NCBI RefSeq assembly: GCF_012910705.2 | Contig: NZ_WTVG02000037.1 | Span: 310,001-374,000 of the forward strand | DNA: 64,000 nucleotides | Origin: Aromatoleum anaerobium | GTDB taxonomy: Bacteria > Pseudomonadota > Gammaproteobacteria > Burkholderiales > Rhodocyclaceae | Direction: 5' to 3' | Shown: positions 44,182-53,080 of the stretch, piece by piece | Layout of the letters: every line of letters starts with the position of its first letter | Position numbering within the stretch: position 1 is the stretch's first letter | Position numbers and translations under genes: made by a program | Notes under the pieces: model-generated | Database searches by the model: none | The model's input: only the letters and a program-made list of their open reading frames with translations | Told to the model about the DNA's origin: nothing

Positions 44182-44840
44182 TCGTCTTCGATGAGGTCGT
44201 GAAGCGTTATCCCGGCGGCTACACGGCGCTCGCCGGCGTGAGCTTCGAGATTCCCGCCGGCGAACTTGCCGTGCTGTCCGGCCACTCCGGCGCGGGCAAG
44301 AGCACGTTGCTGAAACTGATCGCTGCGATCGAGCGCCCGACCTCGGGCACGGTGCGCATCAGCGGCCAGGACGTGTCCGGCCTGCGGCGGCGCGCGATTC
44401 CGTACCTGCGCCGCAGTCTCGGGCTGGTGCTGCAGGAAAGCCGCCTGCTGTACGACCGCAGCGTGTTCGACAACGTGATGCTGCCGCTGTTGATCACCGG
44501 TCATCCGCCACGGGATGCCGTGAAGCGCGTCGCCGCCGCGCTCGATCGCGTCGGCCTCGCAGGGCGCGAGCGCGAGATGCCGGCCGGGCTGTCCGGTGGC
44601 GAGCAGCAGCGGGTCGCGATCGCGCGGGCGATCGTCAACCGGCCGTCGATCCTGATCGCCGACGAGCCGACCGCGCACCTCGACACCGATTATGCGGCCG
44701 AGATCGCGGCGCTCTTCAAGTCCTTCAACGCGGCCGGCGTCACAGTGCTCGTGTCGACCCATGACAAGCGCCTGTTCGCCGAGCACAAGCCACGCGGAAT
44801 CGTGCTCGGCAAAGGCCTGCTGATCGAAGAGGCGGCATGA
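44178..44840 (+). CDS. ftsE: cell division ATP-binding protein FtsE
   Basis: 220 residues from [20 protein letters not shown]. Walker [15 protein letters not shown], the FtsE-like [20 protein letters not shown]-loop, signature [16 protein letters not shown] and Walker [13 protein letters not shown]. With FtsX it couples ATP hydrolysis to septal peptidoglycan hydrolase activation. It overlaps ftsY and ftsX by four bases each. Confidence 0.96.
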   Translation: MIVFDEVVKRYPGGYTALAGVSFEIPAGELAVLSGHSGAGKSTLLKLIAAIERPTSGTVRISGQDVSGLRRRAIPYLRRSLGLVLQESRLLYDRSVFDNVMLPLLITGHPPRDAVKRVAAALDRVGLAGREREMPAGLSGGEQQRVAIARAIVNRPSILIADEPTAHLDTDYAAEIAALFKSFNAAGVTVLVSTHDKRLFAEHKPRGIVLGKGLLIEEAA

Positions 44841-45739
44841 TGAACTGGTTCTCCCTGCACCTGCGCGCGTTCGTGCTGGCGCTGCGGCGTCTCGTCGCGC
44901 AACCGCTCGGAACGCTGCTGTCGGCGCTCGTCGTCGGCATCGCGCTGTCGCTGCCGGCAGCGGGTTACCTGCTCCTCGACAACGTCGCGTCGCTCGCGCG
45001 CGGCGTCTCCGGGACGCCGGAAATCAGCGTGTTCATGGCGCAGGATGCGTCGGCCGCCGACATTGCCGCGATCGAGAAGCGGCTGCGGGCTGACGGTGAG
45101 CTCGCCGGCTACCGCCATGTGCCCAAGGACGAGGCGCTGCGGCAGCTCGAGCGCAGCGGCTTGGGCGACGTGCTTGGCGGCCTGACATCGAACCCGCTGC
45201 CCGACGCGTTCATCATCACGCCGGGCAGCGACGATCCGGCCGCGTACGAGGCGCTGCACGCGCGTTTTACGGCGTGGCCGGGGGTCGCGCACGTGCAGCT
45301 CGATTCGGCGTGGGTCAAGCGCCTGCATGCGCTGCTCGGGCTCGGGCAGTCCGCGGTGCTGCTGCTCGCCGGGCTGCTCGGCTTCGCGCTCGTCATCGTC
45401 ACGTTCAACACGATTCGGCTGCAGATCCTCACGCAGCGCCACGAGATCGACGTCAGCCGCCTGCTCGGTGCGACGGATCCGTTCATCCGCCGCCCGTTCT
45501 ACTGGTTCGGCACTTTGCAGGGCCTGCTTGGCGGCGGTGTCGCGCTCGCGACGGTGTGGGCGACTGTGCAGGCGCTCGGCGGGCCGGTCGCGAGCCTCGC
45601 CGAGACTTACGGCGCGGTGTTCACGCTGAGCGGGCCGGGCCTGCGCGAGAGCGCGGCGATCCTCGGCTTCGCCGCGTTCCTCGGCTGGCTCGGCAGCGCG
45701 ATCTCGGTACGCCGGCATCTTGCCGAACGCCTGACGTAA
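44837..45739 (+). CDS. ftsX: cell division permease-like protein FtsX
   Basis: 300 residues. Helix 1 near the N-terminus (LLSALVVGIALSLPAAGYLLL) is followed by the periplasmic loop domain (about 50-160, ISVFMAQDASAADIAAIEKR, FIITPGSDDP) and three C-terminal helices (LLLAGLLGFALVIVTFNTI, LLGGGVALATVWATV, AAILGFAAFLGWLGSAI). The start may be either of two adjacent ATGs. It partners FtsE and activates envelope amidases. Confidence 0.95.
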   Translation: MMNWFSLHLRAFVLALRRLVAQPLGTLLSALVVGIALSLPAAGYLLLDNVASLARGVSGTPEISVFMAQDASAADIAAIEKRLRADGELAGYRHVPKDEALRQLERSGLGDVLGGLTSNPLPDAFIITPGSDDPAAYEALHARFTAWPGVAHVQLDSAWVKRLHALLGLGQSAVLLLAGLLGFALVIVTFNTIRLQILTQRHEIDVSRLLGATDPFIRRPFYWFGTLQGLLGGGVALATVWATVQALGGPVASLAETYGAVFTLSGPGLRESAAILGFAAFLGWLGSAISVRRHLAERLT

Positions 45740-45817
45740 GGCTCCGCGGCGGCGGGCGGCGGCTATAATCCGCGCCCGCCGCGGAAACATTTCCCTCCAG
45801 CTCACGCACGACAAATC

Positions 45818-46948
45818 ATGAACGCATCCGAACTGCGCCGGCCGATCGTCGGCAACCGCGTCGAACTCAACATCTTCACGACGCTCGCCTGCAACCTGAA
45901 GTGCTCGTACTGCTCGATCGCAGTTGGCGACGTGCTCGGCTCGCAGGGCAAGGTCGCGTATTCGCTCGACACGCTCGACACCTTCATCGCGACGCATCTT
46001 GCCGACAAGGAGATCTACGTCACGTTCTACGGCGGCGAGCCGACGCTGAACATCCCGTTCATGGCCGCATTGATGGAGCGCCATCCGACCTTCCGCTTCC
46101 AGCTGCAGACCAACGGGACGCTGCTGCACCGGCTGCCGGATGCGGTGCTGGCGAAGCTGTCGAACGTGCTCGTGTCGGTCGATGGCGCCGAGCACACCAC
46201 GGACCATTACCGCGGCCGCGGCGTGTACCGCAAGGTCACGGCGAACATCGACAAGATCCGGCCGAAGCTCGGCGGCAAGCTGACTGCGCGCGTGACGTGG
46301 GGGCACCCGGACATCAGCTTCGACGAACTCGACAGCCTGCTGCCGGCCTTCGACTACGTGTATTGGCAGTTCACGCAGGCCGAAGGCTTCTACGACGCCG
46401 AAGCCATGCCCGCCAAGAAGGAAGCGCTCTCGCTGCTGATCGACAAGTTCTTCGCTTCACCCGCGCTGTACCCATTCATTCCGCTGATGGGGACGGTGCG
46501 CAACAAGGTGCTGCCGTCGCGCGCCCGCGAAGCGTGCAGCGGCCTGTCGCAATGCCGCGCGTCGACGCATATCCTCAACATCCTGCCGGACGGCCGCATC
46601 TTCCCGTGCCCGGACCTGACGCACCGCCCCGAAATGCAGCAGGGCGACCTCGTCGCGAACTGGCTCAAGCCGAGCCCGCTGCAGCCCACCTCGGCGATGC
46701 CGTGCGACTCGTGCGAAGCGCTCGCGTTCTGCCGCCGCAACTGCATGAAGAACCTCTACGTCGGCTACGTGCTCGACGACGCGCCGTACCGCGAGCAGGT
46801 CGTCGAGCCGATCTGCGAACTGGTGAAGTTCATGGGCCGCGAAATCGACCGCCGCGACCCGCACGCCTGGTTCGCCAACGCACCGCTTGCGGTGCGCCGC
46901 GAGATCACCGACTGCGAGATCTACGACTACGTCGAAGTGATGCCGTAG
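45818..46948 (+). CDS. radical SAM/SPASM domain protein, putative peptide-modifying enzyme
   Basis: 376 residues. The radical SAM cluster motif is TTLACNLKCSYCSIAVGD (CxxxCxxC, about residues 25-33) and FYGGEPTL is the expected Gly-Gly-Glu motif. The C-terminal SPASM region has about nine cysteines: EACSGLSQCRAS, GRIFPCPDLTH and PCDSCEALAFCRRNCMKNL. Such enzymes are sulfatase maturases or peptide cyclases. No sulfatase or obvious precursor peptide is next to it. It stands alone 79 bases after ftsX. Confidence 0.85.
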   Translation: MNASELRRPIVGNRVELNIFTTLACNLKCSYCSIAVGDVLGSQGKVAYSLDTLDTFIATHLADKEIYVTFYGGEPTLNIPFMAALMERHPTFRFQLQTNGTLLHRLPDAVLAKLSNVLVSVDGAEHTTDHYRGRGVYRKVTANIDKIRPKLGGKLTARVTWGHPDISFDELDSLLPAFDYVYWQFTQAEGFYDAEAMPAKKEALSLLIDKFFASPALYPFIPLMGTVRNKVLPSRAREACSGLSQCRASTHILNILPDGRIFPCPDLTHRPEMQQGDLVANWLKPSPLQPTSAMPCDSCEALAFCRRNCMKNLYVGYVLDDAPYREQVVEPICELVKFMGREIDRRDPHAWFANAPLAVRREITDCEIYDYVEVMP

Positions 46949-47019
46949 CGTAGAACGGCGCATCGGGGCCGCTGGGCGAAAGCTGCCGGGCGATGCCCGA
47001 CGCAATCCTCGATTGCCCG

Positions 47020-48216
47020 TCAGGCTTCGAAGGCCGGCATGTTGCCCGCGGCTTCGCGCCTTTCGACCACTTTCAGCACCAGCAGCAGGACGACGCCGAC
47101 GACCATCGCCGCGGCGGCGAGGTACAGTCCCGCGGCGTAGCCGCCGAGCGAGGCCGCGAGCCAGCCGGTCAGCGCCGGGGCTGCGATCTGCGCGATGCCG
47201 TACGAAACGGTCATCTTGCCCATCATTTTCGCCGGTCGCGTCGGGTAGTAGCGGCCGGCCATCGTCAGCACGAGGCTGACCATGCCGATGAACGTGCCGC
47301 CGAACAGCAGCGCGCCGGCGAGCGCCGCCGGAAGGCCGCCGGCGAGCGGCAGCAGGATGCCGCCGATCTGCAGCACCGCCGCGAGGATCAGCGCATTGAG
47401 GTCCCCGGTGCGGCGCGCGACGAAGTCCCAGACGATGCAGGCCGGCGCCGCGGCGATGCCGATTGCGAGGAACACCAGCGTGCCGCGCCCGGCGAGTCCC
47501 GGCAGCTGGTCGACGATCGCGACGATGAAGGTCGCGCTGACGACGTAGCCAATCCCCGCGCAGAAGTACGCGACCATGAAGAGGCGCATGAACAGCGCCG
47601 TTGGCGGCCGGTCGATCATGGCCTCGCCGGTCTTCGTTACCGCGCTGCGATCGGGTGGCGGCAGCCAGCGCAGCGCCGGGACCAGGAGCACGCAGCCGAA
47701 CGCGGTGAACGCGAACCACTGCTCGCGCCAGTCGAGCCACGAACTCATCAGCGCGACGGCCGCTGCGCAGCCGGCGATGCCGAGGCCGATTCCGGCGAAG
47801 TGGATGCCGAGTTCGCTGCGGTGGTTGTGACGGATCAGCCAGTTGAGGATCAGCCCGGTGCCGAACAGCATGCCGGCGGCGCTGCTCAGCCCGGCGACGA
47901 AGCGCGACACCGCCCAGACGGTGGAGTCGGTCGTCAGGCCCATCATCGCGGTGCTCAGGACTGCAATGACCATCCCGATCCGGTACAGGCGGTCCTTGAG
48001 CACGAGGTCGCTGATCATCGCCGCGAGCACCGCGCCGGAGAGATAGCCGGCGTAGTTGACGGCCGCCAGCCAGCCAGCCTCGGCGATCCCGAGCCCCGCC
48101 TGCTGCTGCATCAGCGGCAGCAGCGGGGTATACGCGAAACGCGCGACACCGAGCACGAGAATCAGGCTGAAGATGCCTGCGCTCAAAATCTTGATGCGTT
48201 CTTTCTGTTCGTTCAT
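47020..48216 (-). CDS. YbfB/YjiJ-type MFS transporter
   Basis: 398 residues from MNEQKERIKILSAGIFSLIL, with 12 predicted helices. The opening LGVARFAYTPLLPLMQQQAG is the signature of the YbfB/YjiJ major facilitator subfamily. The chain ends in a cytoplasmic tail (RREAAGNMPAFEA). Substrate unknown. It is divergent from a LysR regulator with two dyads in between, so that regulator probably controls it. An in-frame extension to 48732 lies inside the regulator. Confidence 0.87.
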   Translation of the reverse strand: MNEQKERIKILSAGIFSLILVLGVARFAYTPLLPLMQQQAGLGIAEAGWLAAVNYAGYLSGAVLAAMISDLVLKDRLYRIGMVIAVLSTAMMGLTTDSTVWAVSRFVAGLSSAAGMLFGTGLILNWLIRHNHRSELGIHFAGIGLGIAGCAAAVALMSSWLDWREQWFAFTAFGCVLLVPALRWLPPPDRSAVTKTGEAMIDRPPTALFMRLFMVAYFCAGIGYVVSATFIVAIVDQLPGLAGRGTLVFLAIGIAAAPACIVWDFVARRTGDLNALILAAVLQIGGILLPLAGGLPAALAGALLFGGTFIGMVSLVLTMAGRYYPTRPAKMMGKMTVSYGIAQIAAPALTGWLAASLGGYAAGLYLAAAAMVVGVVLLLVLKVVERREAAGNMPAFEA

Positions 48217-48246
48217 CAGAGGCTCGTCAGTTCTTCCGATCGGACA

Positions 48247-48268
48247 CGATAGACAGGATAATCTATCG
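48247..48268. promoter_or_regulatory. putative LysR-type operator between MFS and regulator genes
   Basis: CGATAGA and TCTATCG form a perfect 7-base inverted repeat with an 8-base spacer, compatible with the T-N11-A LysR site. Confidence 0.65.
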
Positions 48269-48269
48269 A

Positions 48270-48284
48270 AACAAACGATTTGTT
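48270..48284. promoter_or_regulatory. second short dyad in the MFS/LysR intergenic region
   Basis: AACAAA-CGA-TTTGTT, 6-base arms with a 3-base spacer, directly beside the first dyad. It may be an activation or accessory site. Confidence 0.45.
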
Positions 48285-48316
48285 CTGAACGAAAAATTCT
48301 GTTTTGGAGATGGATG

Positions 48317-49165
48317 ATGGAACTTGTCGCGCTGCGGACCTTCCAGGCGGTCGTCGAAGAGGGCGGCATCCTCGCTGCATCGCGCAAGCTCAACACCGTG
48401 CAGTCGAACGTCACGAGCCGGATCCGCCGGCTCGAGGAAGAGCTGGGAACGGAACTCTTTTTCCGCAAGGGGCGCGGGATCGAGCTCGCGCCGTCCGGGC
48501 GGGTGCTGCTCGAATACGCGCGCCGGATGCTGCTGCTCGAACGCCAGACGACCGCGGCGATGCGGCAGGTCGGCGAGAGTGCAGGGGAATTGCGCATCGG
48601 CACGATGGAGACTTTCGCCGCGCTGCACCTGCCCGCAGGGCTGAAGGCCGTGCGCGCCGCGCATCCTGGGCTCGAGTTGCGGGTGCAGGCGGACACCAGT
48701 GCGGCGCTGGCCGAGAAGGTGCTCGACCACAAGCTCGACTGCGCGTTCGTTGCCGGGCCGGTGAAGCACCCCGATCTTCAGTTCGACGAGCTTGTCGTCG
48801 AGGAACTCGTGCAAGTATGCGCCGATGGCGCGGGCCCCCAAGCGCTGCCGCTGATCATTTTCCGCGAAGGCTGCGCATACCGGACCCGAGCGCTTGCCTG
48901 GCAGCGTGCGAGCGGGCAGGCGTGCGCCGACGTGATGGAATTCGGCACGCTCGAAGGAATCCTCGGCTGCGTGTCGGTCGGGCTGGGCTGGACGCTGATG
49001 CCGCGGCGCGTCGTCGAGCGCTCGCCGCACGCGGCTGATCTTGTGATCGAGGCCGTGCCGGCGGATGTCGGCCGCGTGCCGACCGGGATGGTGCGCCTGC
49101 GCGACGCGCGACCGCTGGCAGCATTGAAGACGCTTGCCGACGCGGTGACGACCGGCGCGTGCTGA
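48317..49165 (+). CDS. LysR-family transcriptional regulator
   Basis: 282 residues from MELVALRTFQAVVEEGGILA; the second of two adjacent ATGs has better spacing to GGAG. The LysR helix-turn-helix is at 3-62 (AASRKLNTVQSNVTSRIRRL, ELFFRKGRGIELAPSGRVLL), then the effector domain with GELRIGTMETFAALHLP. It is divergent from the MFS gene and is its likely regulator. Confidence 0.92.
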   Translation: MELVALRTFQAVVEEGGILAASRKLNTVQSNVTSRIRRLEEELGTELFFRKGRGIELAPSGRVLLEYARRMLLLERQTTAAMRQVGESAGELRIGTMETFAALHLPAGLKAVRAAHPGLELRVQADTSAALAEKVLDHKLDCAFVAGPVKHPDLQFDELVVEELVQVCADGAGPQALPLIIFREGCAYRTRALAWQRASGQACADVMEFGTLEGILGCVSVGLGWTLMPRRVVERSPHAADLVIEAVPADVGRVPTGMVRLRDARPLAALKTLADAVTTGAC

Positions 49166-49258
49166 GCGCCGCCGGGTTCCGGCGAGGCACCGGGAGGCGG
49201 CGAGTCAGGCGCCGGGAGCGGCCACGTGCGCACCTCCAGGCCCGTACGGCGCCGGTGT

Positions 49259-49921
49259 TCAGGCCGTCGACGGCGGGGCGTCGGGTTGTTTTGCCGGCGC
49301 GGCGCGACAGAATGCGTCGAGCTGACCGCACGCCGCGTCGACCGCGAGAAGGTTCGGGTACGGTGACAGATCGACGTTGAACCGGCGCGCGCTCTCCACC
49401 TGCGGGATCAGATAGACGTCGGCGAGCGTCGGCGTATTGCCGAAGCAGAACTCCCCGCGCGACTTGTCGGCCGCAAGCAGCGCTTCGAGCGCGTCGAAAC
49501 CGGCCTTGATCCACGTGCCGCACCATGCGAGCACTGCGGCCTCATCGCAGCCGAGGGTCTTCCGCAGGTATTCCAGGATGCGGCGGTTGTTGATCGGGTG
49601 GATGTCGCAGCCGACGATCGCGGCGAGCGCGCGCACGCGTGCGCGATCCTCGGCGCGGGCGGGCAGCAGCGCCGGCGTCGGGTAGCGTTCCTCGAGCCAC
49701 TCGATGATCGCCGGCGACTGGATCAGCGTGAGGTCGCCCTCAGTGGACTCCGACACGAGCGCCGGCACCAGCGCCTGCGGATTCACCGCCTTGAAGGCGG
49801 CACCGAGGTGTTCCTCGCTGCGCAGGTCGACCGCGACGTATTCGTAGTCGAGCCCTTTGAGGTTCAGCGCGATGCGCAGACGATGCGACGTGCCGCTGCG
49901 GAAGAAGTTGTAGAGCTGCAT
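49259..49921 (-). CDS. nagL: glutathione-dependent maleylpyruvate isomerase
   Basis: 220 residues from MQLYNFFRSGTSHRLRIALN, with AGGGAG 6 bases upstream; the ATG at 49936 overlaps the previous stop but lacks a site. It is a zeta-class GST: SGTSHRLRIALNLKGLDYEY, NPQALVPALV, QSPAIIEWLEERYPTPALLP, FCFGNTPTLADVYLIPQVES. It isomerises maleylpyruvate to fumarylpyruvate in gentisate breakdown. The context (gentisate dioxygenase and fumarylpyruvate hydrolase) favours maleylpyruvate over maleylacetoacetate. Confidence 0.92.
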   Translation of the reverse strand: MQLYNFFRSGTSHRLRIALNLKGLDYEYVAVDLRSEEHLGAAFKAVNPQALVPALVSESTEGDLTLIQSPAIIEWLEERYPTPALLPARAEDRARVRALAAIVGCDIHPINNRRILEYLRKTLGCDEAAVLAWCGTWIKAGFDALEALLAADKSRGEFCFGNTPTLADVYLIPQVESARRFNVDLSPYPNLLAVDAACGQLDAFCRAAPAKQPDAPPSTA

Positions 49922-49932
49922 CGCCCGCTCCC

Positions 49933-51129
49933 TCATGCCGTTGCGGCAAGGCAATTGTCGACGTTCCAGCCGTACAGCCACTCCATCGCGTCGTAGAAGC
50001 GCTCCGGCGTGCGGCCTTTCCACAGGTCGTTCCTGACGAGACGCTCGACCCCCTTGGCGTGGTAGATGCGACCCATCTCGCGCGACGACAGCACGATGCG
50101 CGCCGTGCGGGCGACCCGCGAACGCTGGTACAGGTCGAAAGCCCGGACGAAGTTGTTGCCGCTGACTCGCAGCGCTTCGCCGAGCGTCACGGCGTCTTCG
50201 AGCGCCATGCATGCGCCCTGGGCCATGTATTGCGTCGTCGGATGTGCGGCGTCGCCGAGCAGCGTGACGCGGCCGAACGACCACTGGCCGATCGGCTCGC
50301 GGTCGGCAGTTGCCCAGCGCTTCCAGCTCTTCGGCAGGTCGATCAGCTGGCGCGCCTTCGGGCAGATGCCTTGGAAGTAGCTCTGCACCTCTTCGCGGCT
50401 GCCTTCGGTGACGCCCCATTCTTCCTGCTGGCGGCTGTGGAAGGTCACGACGACGTTGTACTGCTCGCCGCCGCGCAGCGGGTAATGCACGAGGTGGCAG
50501 TTCGGGCCGACCCAGATGCTCGCGGCGTTCCACTGCAGGTTTTCCGGGAAATCCTTCTTGTCGATCACCGCGCGATAGACGACGTGGCCGGTGACGCGCG
50601 GCAGGTCATTGACGTACTGCGCGCGCACCGCCGACTTCACGCCGTCGGCGCCGATCAACGCGATACCGCGGTGCGTGTTGCCATGCTGGTCGAACACCGT
50701 CACGCCGTGCTCGTCCTGCTCGACGCGCTCGGCGCGGGTCGACGTCAGAAACTCGACGCGCCCGGTTTCCTGCGCGCCTTCGAGCAGCGACCGGTGCACA
50801 TCGACGCGATGGATGACGGCGTAGGGGTTGCCGAAGCGCTTGCGGAAAGCTTCCCCGGTCGGGATGCGGCCGACGAGGCTCTCGTCGAGCGCGTCGTGCA
50901 TCACCATCTCGTCGGTATAGACCGCGCGGGCGCGCGCCTTGTCGCCGACGCCCAGCGCGTCGAACGCGTGGAAGGCGTTGGGCCCGAGCTGGATGCCAGC
51001 GCCGATCTCGCCGATCTCGGCCGCCCGCTCCAGCACCTTGACCGAAAACCCCTGGCGCACCAGCGCCAGCGCCGCGGCCAGGCCGCCGATGCCGCCGCCG
51101 GCGACGATTACGGGAAGTGTCTCGCTCAT
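49933..51129 (-). CDS. nagX: FAD-dependent 3-hydroxybenzoate 6-hydroxylase
   Basis: 398 residues. FAD site PVIVAGGGIGGLAAALALVR, ribityl-binding GRVTLLGDAAHPTTQYMAQGACMALEDA and the DG motif GIALIGADGVKSAVRA. Single-component flavin hydroxylases of this type convert 3-hydroxybenzoate to gentisate with NADH and O2. Salicylate 1-hydroxylase is related, but this gene sits in a gentisate operon, between the maleylpyruvate isomerase and fumarylpyruvate hydrolase genes. The position supports 3-hydroxybenzoate as substrate. Confidence 0.88.
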   Translation of the reverse strand: MSETLPVIVAGGGIGGLAAALALVRQGFSVKVLERAAEIGEIGAGIQLGPNAFHAFDALGVGDKARARAVYTDEMVMHDALDESLVGRIPTGEAFRKRFGNPYAVIHRVDVHRSLLEGAQETGRVEFLTSTRAERVEQDEHGVTVFDQHGNTHRGIALIGADGVKSAVRAQYVNDLPRVTGHVVYRAVIDKKDFPENLQWNAASIWVGPNCHLVHYPLRGGEQYNVVVTFHSRQQEEWGVTEGSREEVQSYFQGICPKARQLIDLPKSWKRWATADREPIGQWSFGRVTLLGDAAHPTTQYMAQGACMALEDAVTLGEALRVSGNNFVRAFDLYQRSRVARTARIVLSSREMGRIYHAKGVERLVRNDLWKGRTPERFYDAMEWLYGWNVDNCLAATA

Positions 51130-51151
51130 GTCCGTCTCCTCTGTCTTTCTC

Positions 51152-51862
51152 TTATTCCGGCTGGCCGATCACGAGGCTGATTTCGCCGATGCCGTCGATC
51201 CGCCCGGTGAGCCGGTCGCCCGGATTGACTGCGCCGACGCCTTCGGGCGTGCCGGTGTAGATCAGGTCGCCCGGCTGCAGGTGATAGAACTGCGACAGGT
51301 CGGCGATGATCTCCGGGATGCTCCAGATCAGCAGCGACACGTCGGACGATTGCCTGGTCTGGCCGTTGACTGCGAGCTCGATCGCGCCTTTCGCGACGAC
51401 GCCGAGCGCGCCTTTCGGCACGATCTCGGACGCGACCGACGACTGCTCGACGTCCTTGCCGAGATCCCACGGCCGGCCGGCTTCGCGCGCGACGAGCTGC
51501 AGGTCGCGGCGCGTCATGTCGAGGCCGCAAGCGTAGCCGTAGATGAGTTTTTCCGCATCGGCTTCGGCGACGCGAAAACCCGGTGCGCCGATCGCGACGA
51601 CGAGTTCCATCTCGTAGTGGAAGTTCTTCGTCCCGGGGGGGTACGCGACGGTCGCGCCGGATTCGGTCAGCGTCGAAGGCGCCTTGGTGAAATAGAACGG
51701 CCGCGAAGTCGCCTTGTCCACCGGATTCCCCATCTCGACGGAATGCGCGTAATAGTTGCGGCCGACGAAGAACAGCCGGTTGATCGGGAAACGGGCATCG
51801 CTGCCGCGCACCGGCAGTGACCGGACCGGCGGCGGGGTAAAGACGTATTCGGCTTGGCTCAT
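51152..51862 (-). CDS. nagK: fumarylpyruvate hydrolase
   Basis: 236 residues of the FAH superfamily: FFVGRNYYAHSVEMGNPVDK, FYFTKAPSTL, NFHYEMELVVAIG (metal-binding Glu pair), YACGLDMTRRDLQL, GRPWDLGKDVE and GDLIYTGTPEGVGAVNPGD. It splits fumarylpyruvate into fumarate and pyruvate, the last step of the glutathione-dependent gentisate route. It lies 22 bases upstream of the hydroxylase gene. Confidence 0.93.
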   Translation of the reverse strand: MSQAEYVFTPPPVRSLPVRGSDARFPINRLFFVGRNYYAHSVEMGNPVDKATSRPFYFTKAPSTLTESGATVAYPPGTKNFHYEMELVVAIGAPGFRVAEADAEKLIYGYACGLDMTRRDLQLVAREAGRPWDLGKDVEQSSVASEIVPKGALGVVAKGAIELAVNGQTRQSSDVSLLIWSIPEIIADLSQFYHLQPGDLIYTGTPEGVGAVNPGDRLTGRIDGIGEISLVIGQPE

Positions 51863-51887
51863 CGTGATCTCTCCAGTGGCAGGCGAA

Positions 51888-52925
51888 TCAGGGGCGGACT
51901 TCGTAGAGTCCGAGCTTGCGGTGCAGCGGGGACTCGTCGGCGATGAAGATGAACGCGGGTTCGGTCGCCGAGCGGTTCTTCAACGTTACGCGCGCAAAGC
52001 CGGGTACGCAGCAGGTATCCGCTTCGGCAAGCGCGAACCGGGCGTCATCGCTCGAAACCATTGTGCCGCCTTCGATGACGTGGAACACCATCGCCGGCGA
52101 GCGCGCCGGCAGCGCGAGCGCCTCGCCCGGGCGCAGCATCAGCGCGGAAAAACCGAGGATGTTCTGGCAGTCGCTGCCGTCTTCGGGATTCACGTACGCG
52201 ACCTGCACCGCGTCGATGCCGGGACGCTCGGCCGCCAGCGTTTCGAGCGCCGCACGCACGTCGACCCACGGGTAGCGCAGCATCGGATAGGTCGACGTGT
52301 CGCGGGTGAACACCGGGCTCGGCACGATGCCGCCGCGCAGGTATTCACTGTCGCCGCGGCGCGGGACGACGTCCTGCTTCTCGCCCTCGACCGCGTAGGA
52401 AGCTTCCATATAGTAGACGAGCGGCAGATCGAGCACGTCGAGCCACACCACCGCCTCGTCGCCGTCATGGCCATGCTCGTGCCACAGCCCGGTCGGCGTC
52501 AGGATCAGGTCGCCGCGCTGCATCGGGCATTTTTCGCCATTGACCGTCGTGTAGGCGCCGGTCCCTTCGACGATCATGCGCACCGCGTTCGGCGTGTGCC
52601 GGTGCGCCGGCGCCCATTCGCCCGGCAGCAGCAACTGCATGCCGAGGTACATGCAGGAGCTCGCCTGCATCTTCTCGAGGCCGTGGCCGGGGTTCGCGAG
52701 CACGAGGACGCGGCGCTCGGCCTTCTCGATCGGCGTCAGCTCACCGGCCTGCATCAGCAACGGCCGCAGGCTCTCGTACGACCACATCGTCGCGCGGGTG
52801 CGCGGACCGGGCTGGCCGTGCGGCAGCACCGCGCGCAGGCTCGGCCACAGCGGCACGAGGTTCTGCGCGGCCAGCGCCTGCCGATAATCGAGCGGCAGAT
52901 CTTCAAGGGTTCCGAGTTCCGGCAT
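51888..52925 (-). CDS. gtdA: gentisate 1,2-dioxygenase
   Basis: 345 residues, a bicupin. The iron site of the N-terminal cupin is PAHRHTPNAVRMIVEG (two His) with a later His in PTGLWHEHGHDGDE. The second cupin is at about 250-330 (ALMLRPGEALALPARSPAMV). It opens the gentisate ring to maleylpyruvate. First gene of the operon, divergent from the LysR regulator. Confidence 0.95.
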   Translation of the reverse strand: MPELGTLEDLPLDYRQALAAQNLVPLWPSLRAVLPHGQPGPRTRATMWSYESLRPLLMQAGELTPIEKAERRVLVLANPGHGLEKMQASSCMYLGMQLLLPGEWAPAHRHTPNAVRMIVEGTGAYTTVNGEKCPMQRGDLILTPTGLWHEHGHDGDEAVVWLDVLDLPLVYYMEASYAVEGEKQDVVPRRGDSEYLRGGIVPSPVFTRDTSTYPMLRYPWVDVRAALETLAAERPGIDAVQVAYVNPEDGSDCQNILGFSALMLRPGEALALPARSPAMVFHVIEGGTMVSSDDARFALAEADTCCVPGFARVTLKNRSATEPAFIFIADESPLHRKLGLYEVRP

Positions 52926-53030
52926 GACTGCACTCCTCCTGCGAATATCGATTTTCGATCAATTCTTTTGATCTGGATCAACAAAATTGTTATCGATGGG
53001 CGAAATGTACTGAACGGCAGACATTCAATC

Positions 53031-53048
53031 CATTCGTTGTGTCGAATG
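53031..53048. promoter_or_regulatory. putative LysR operator for the gentisate operon
   Basis: CATTCG-TTGTGT-CGAATG, a perfect 6-base inverted repeat, 33 bases from the regulator start. Confidence 0.65.
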
Positions 53049-53053
53049 CGATT

Positions 53054-53070
53054 TATTCGAAAAAAGAATA
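53054..53070. promoter_or_regulatory. second dyad in the gentisate intergenic region
   Basis: TATTC-GAAAAAA-GAATA, 5-base arms, shares the ATTC/GAAT core with the first dyad and lies next to the regulator ATG, consistent with autoregulation. Confidence 0.5.
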
Positions 53071-53080
53071 GAGTGGCGCG

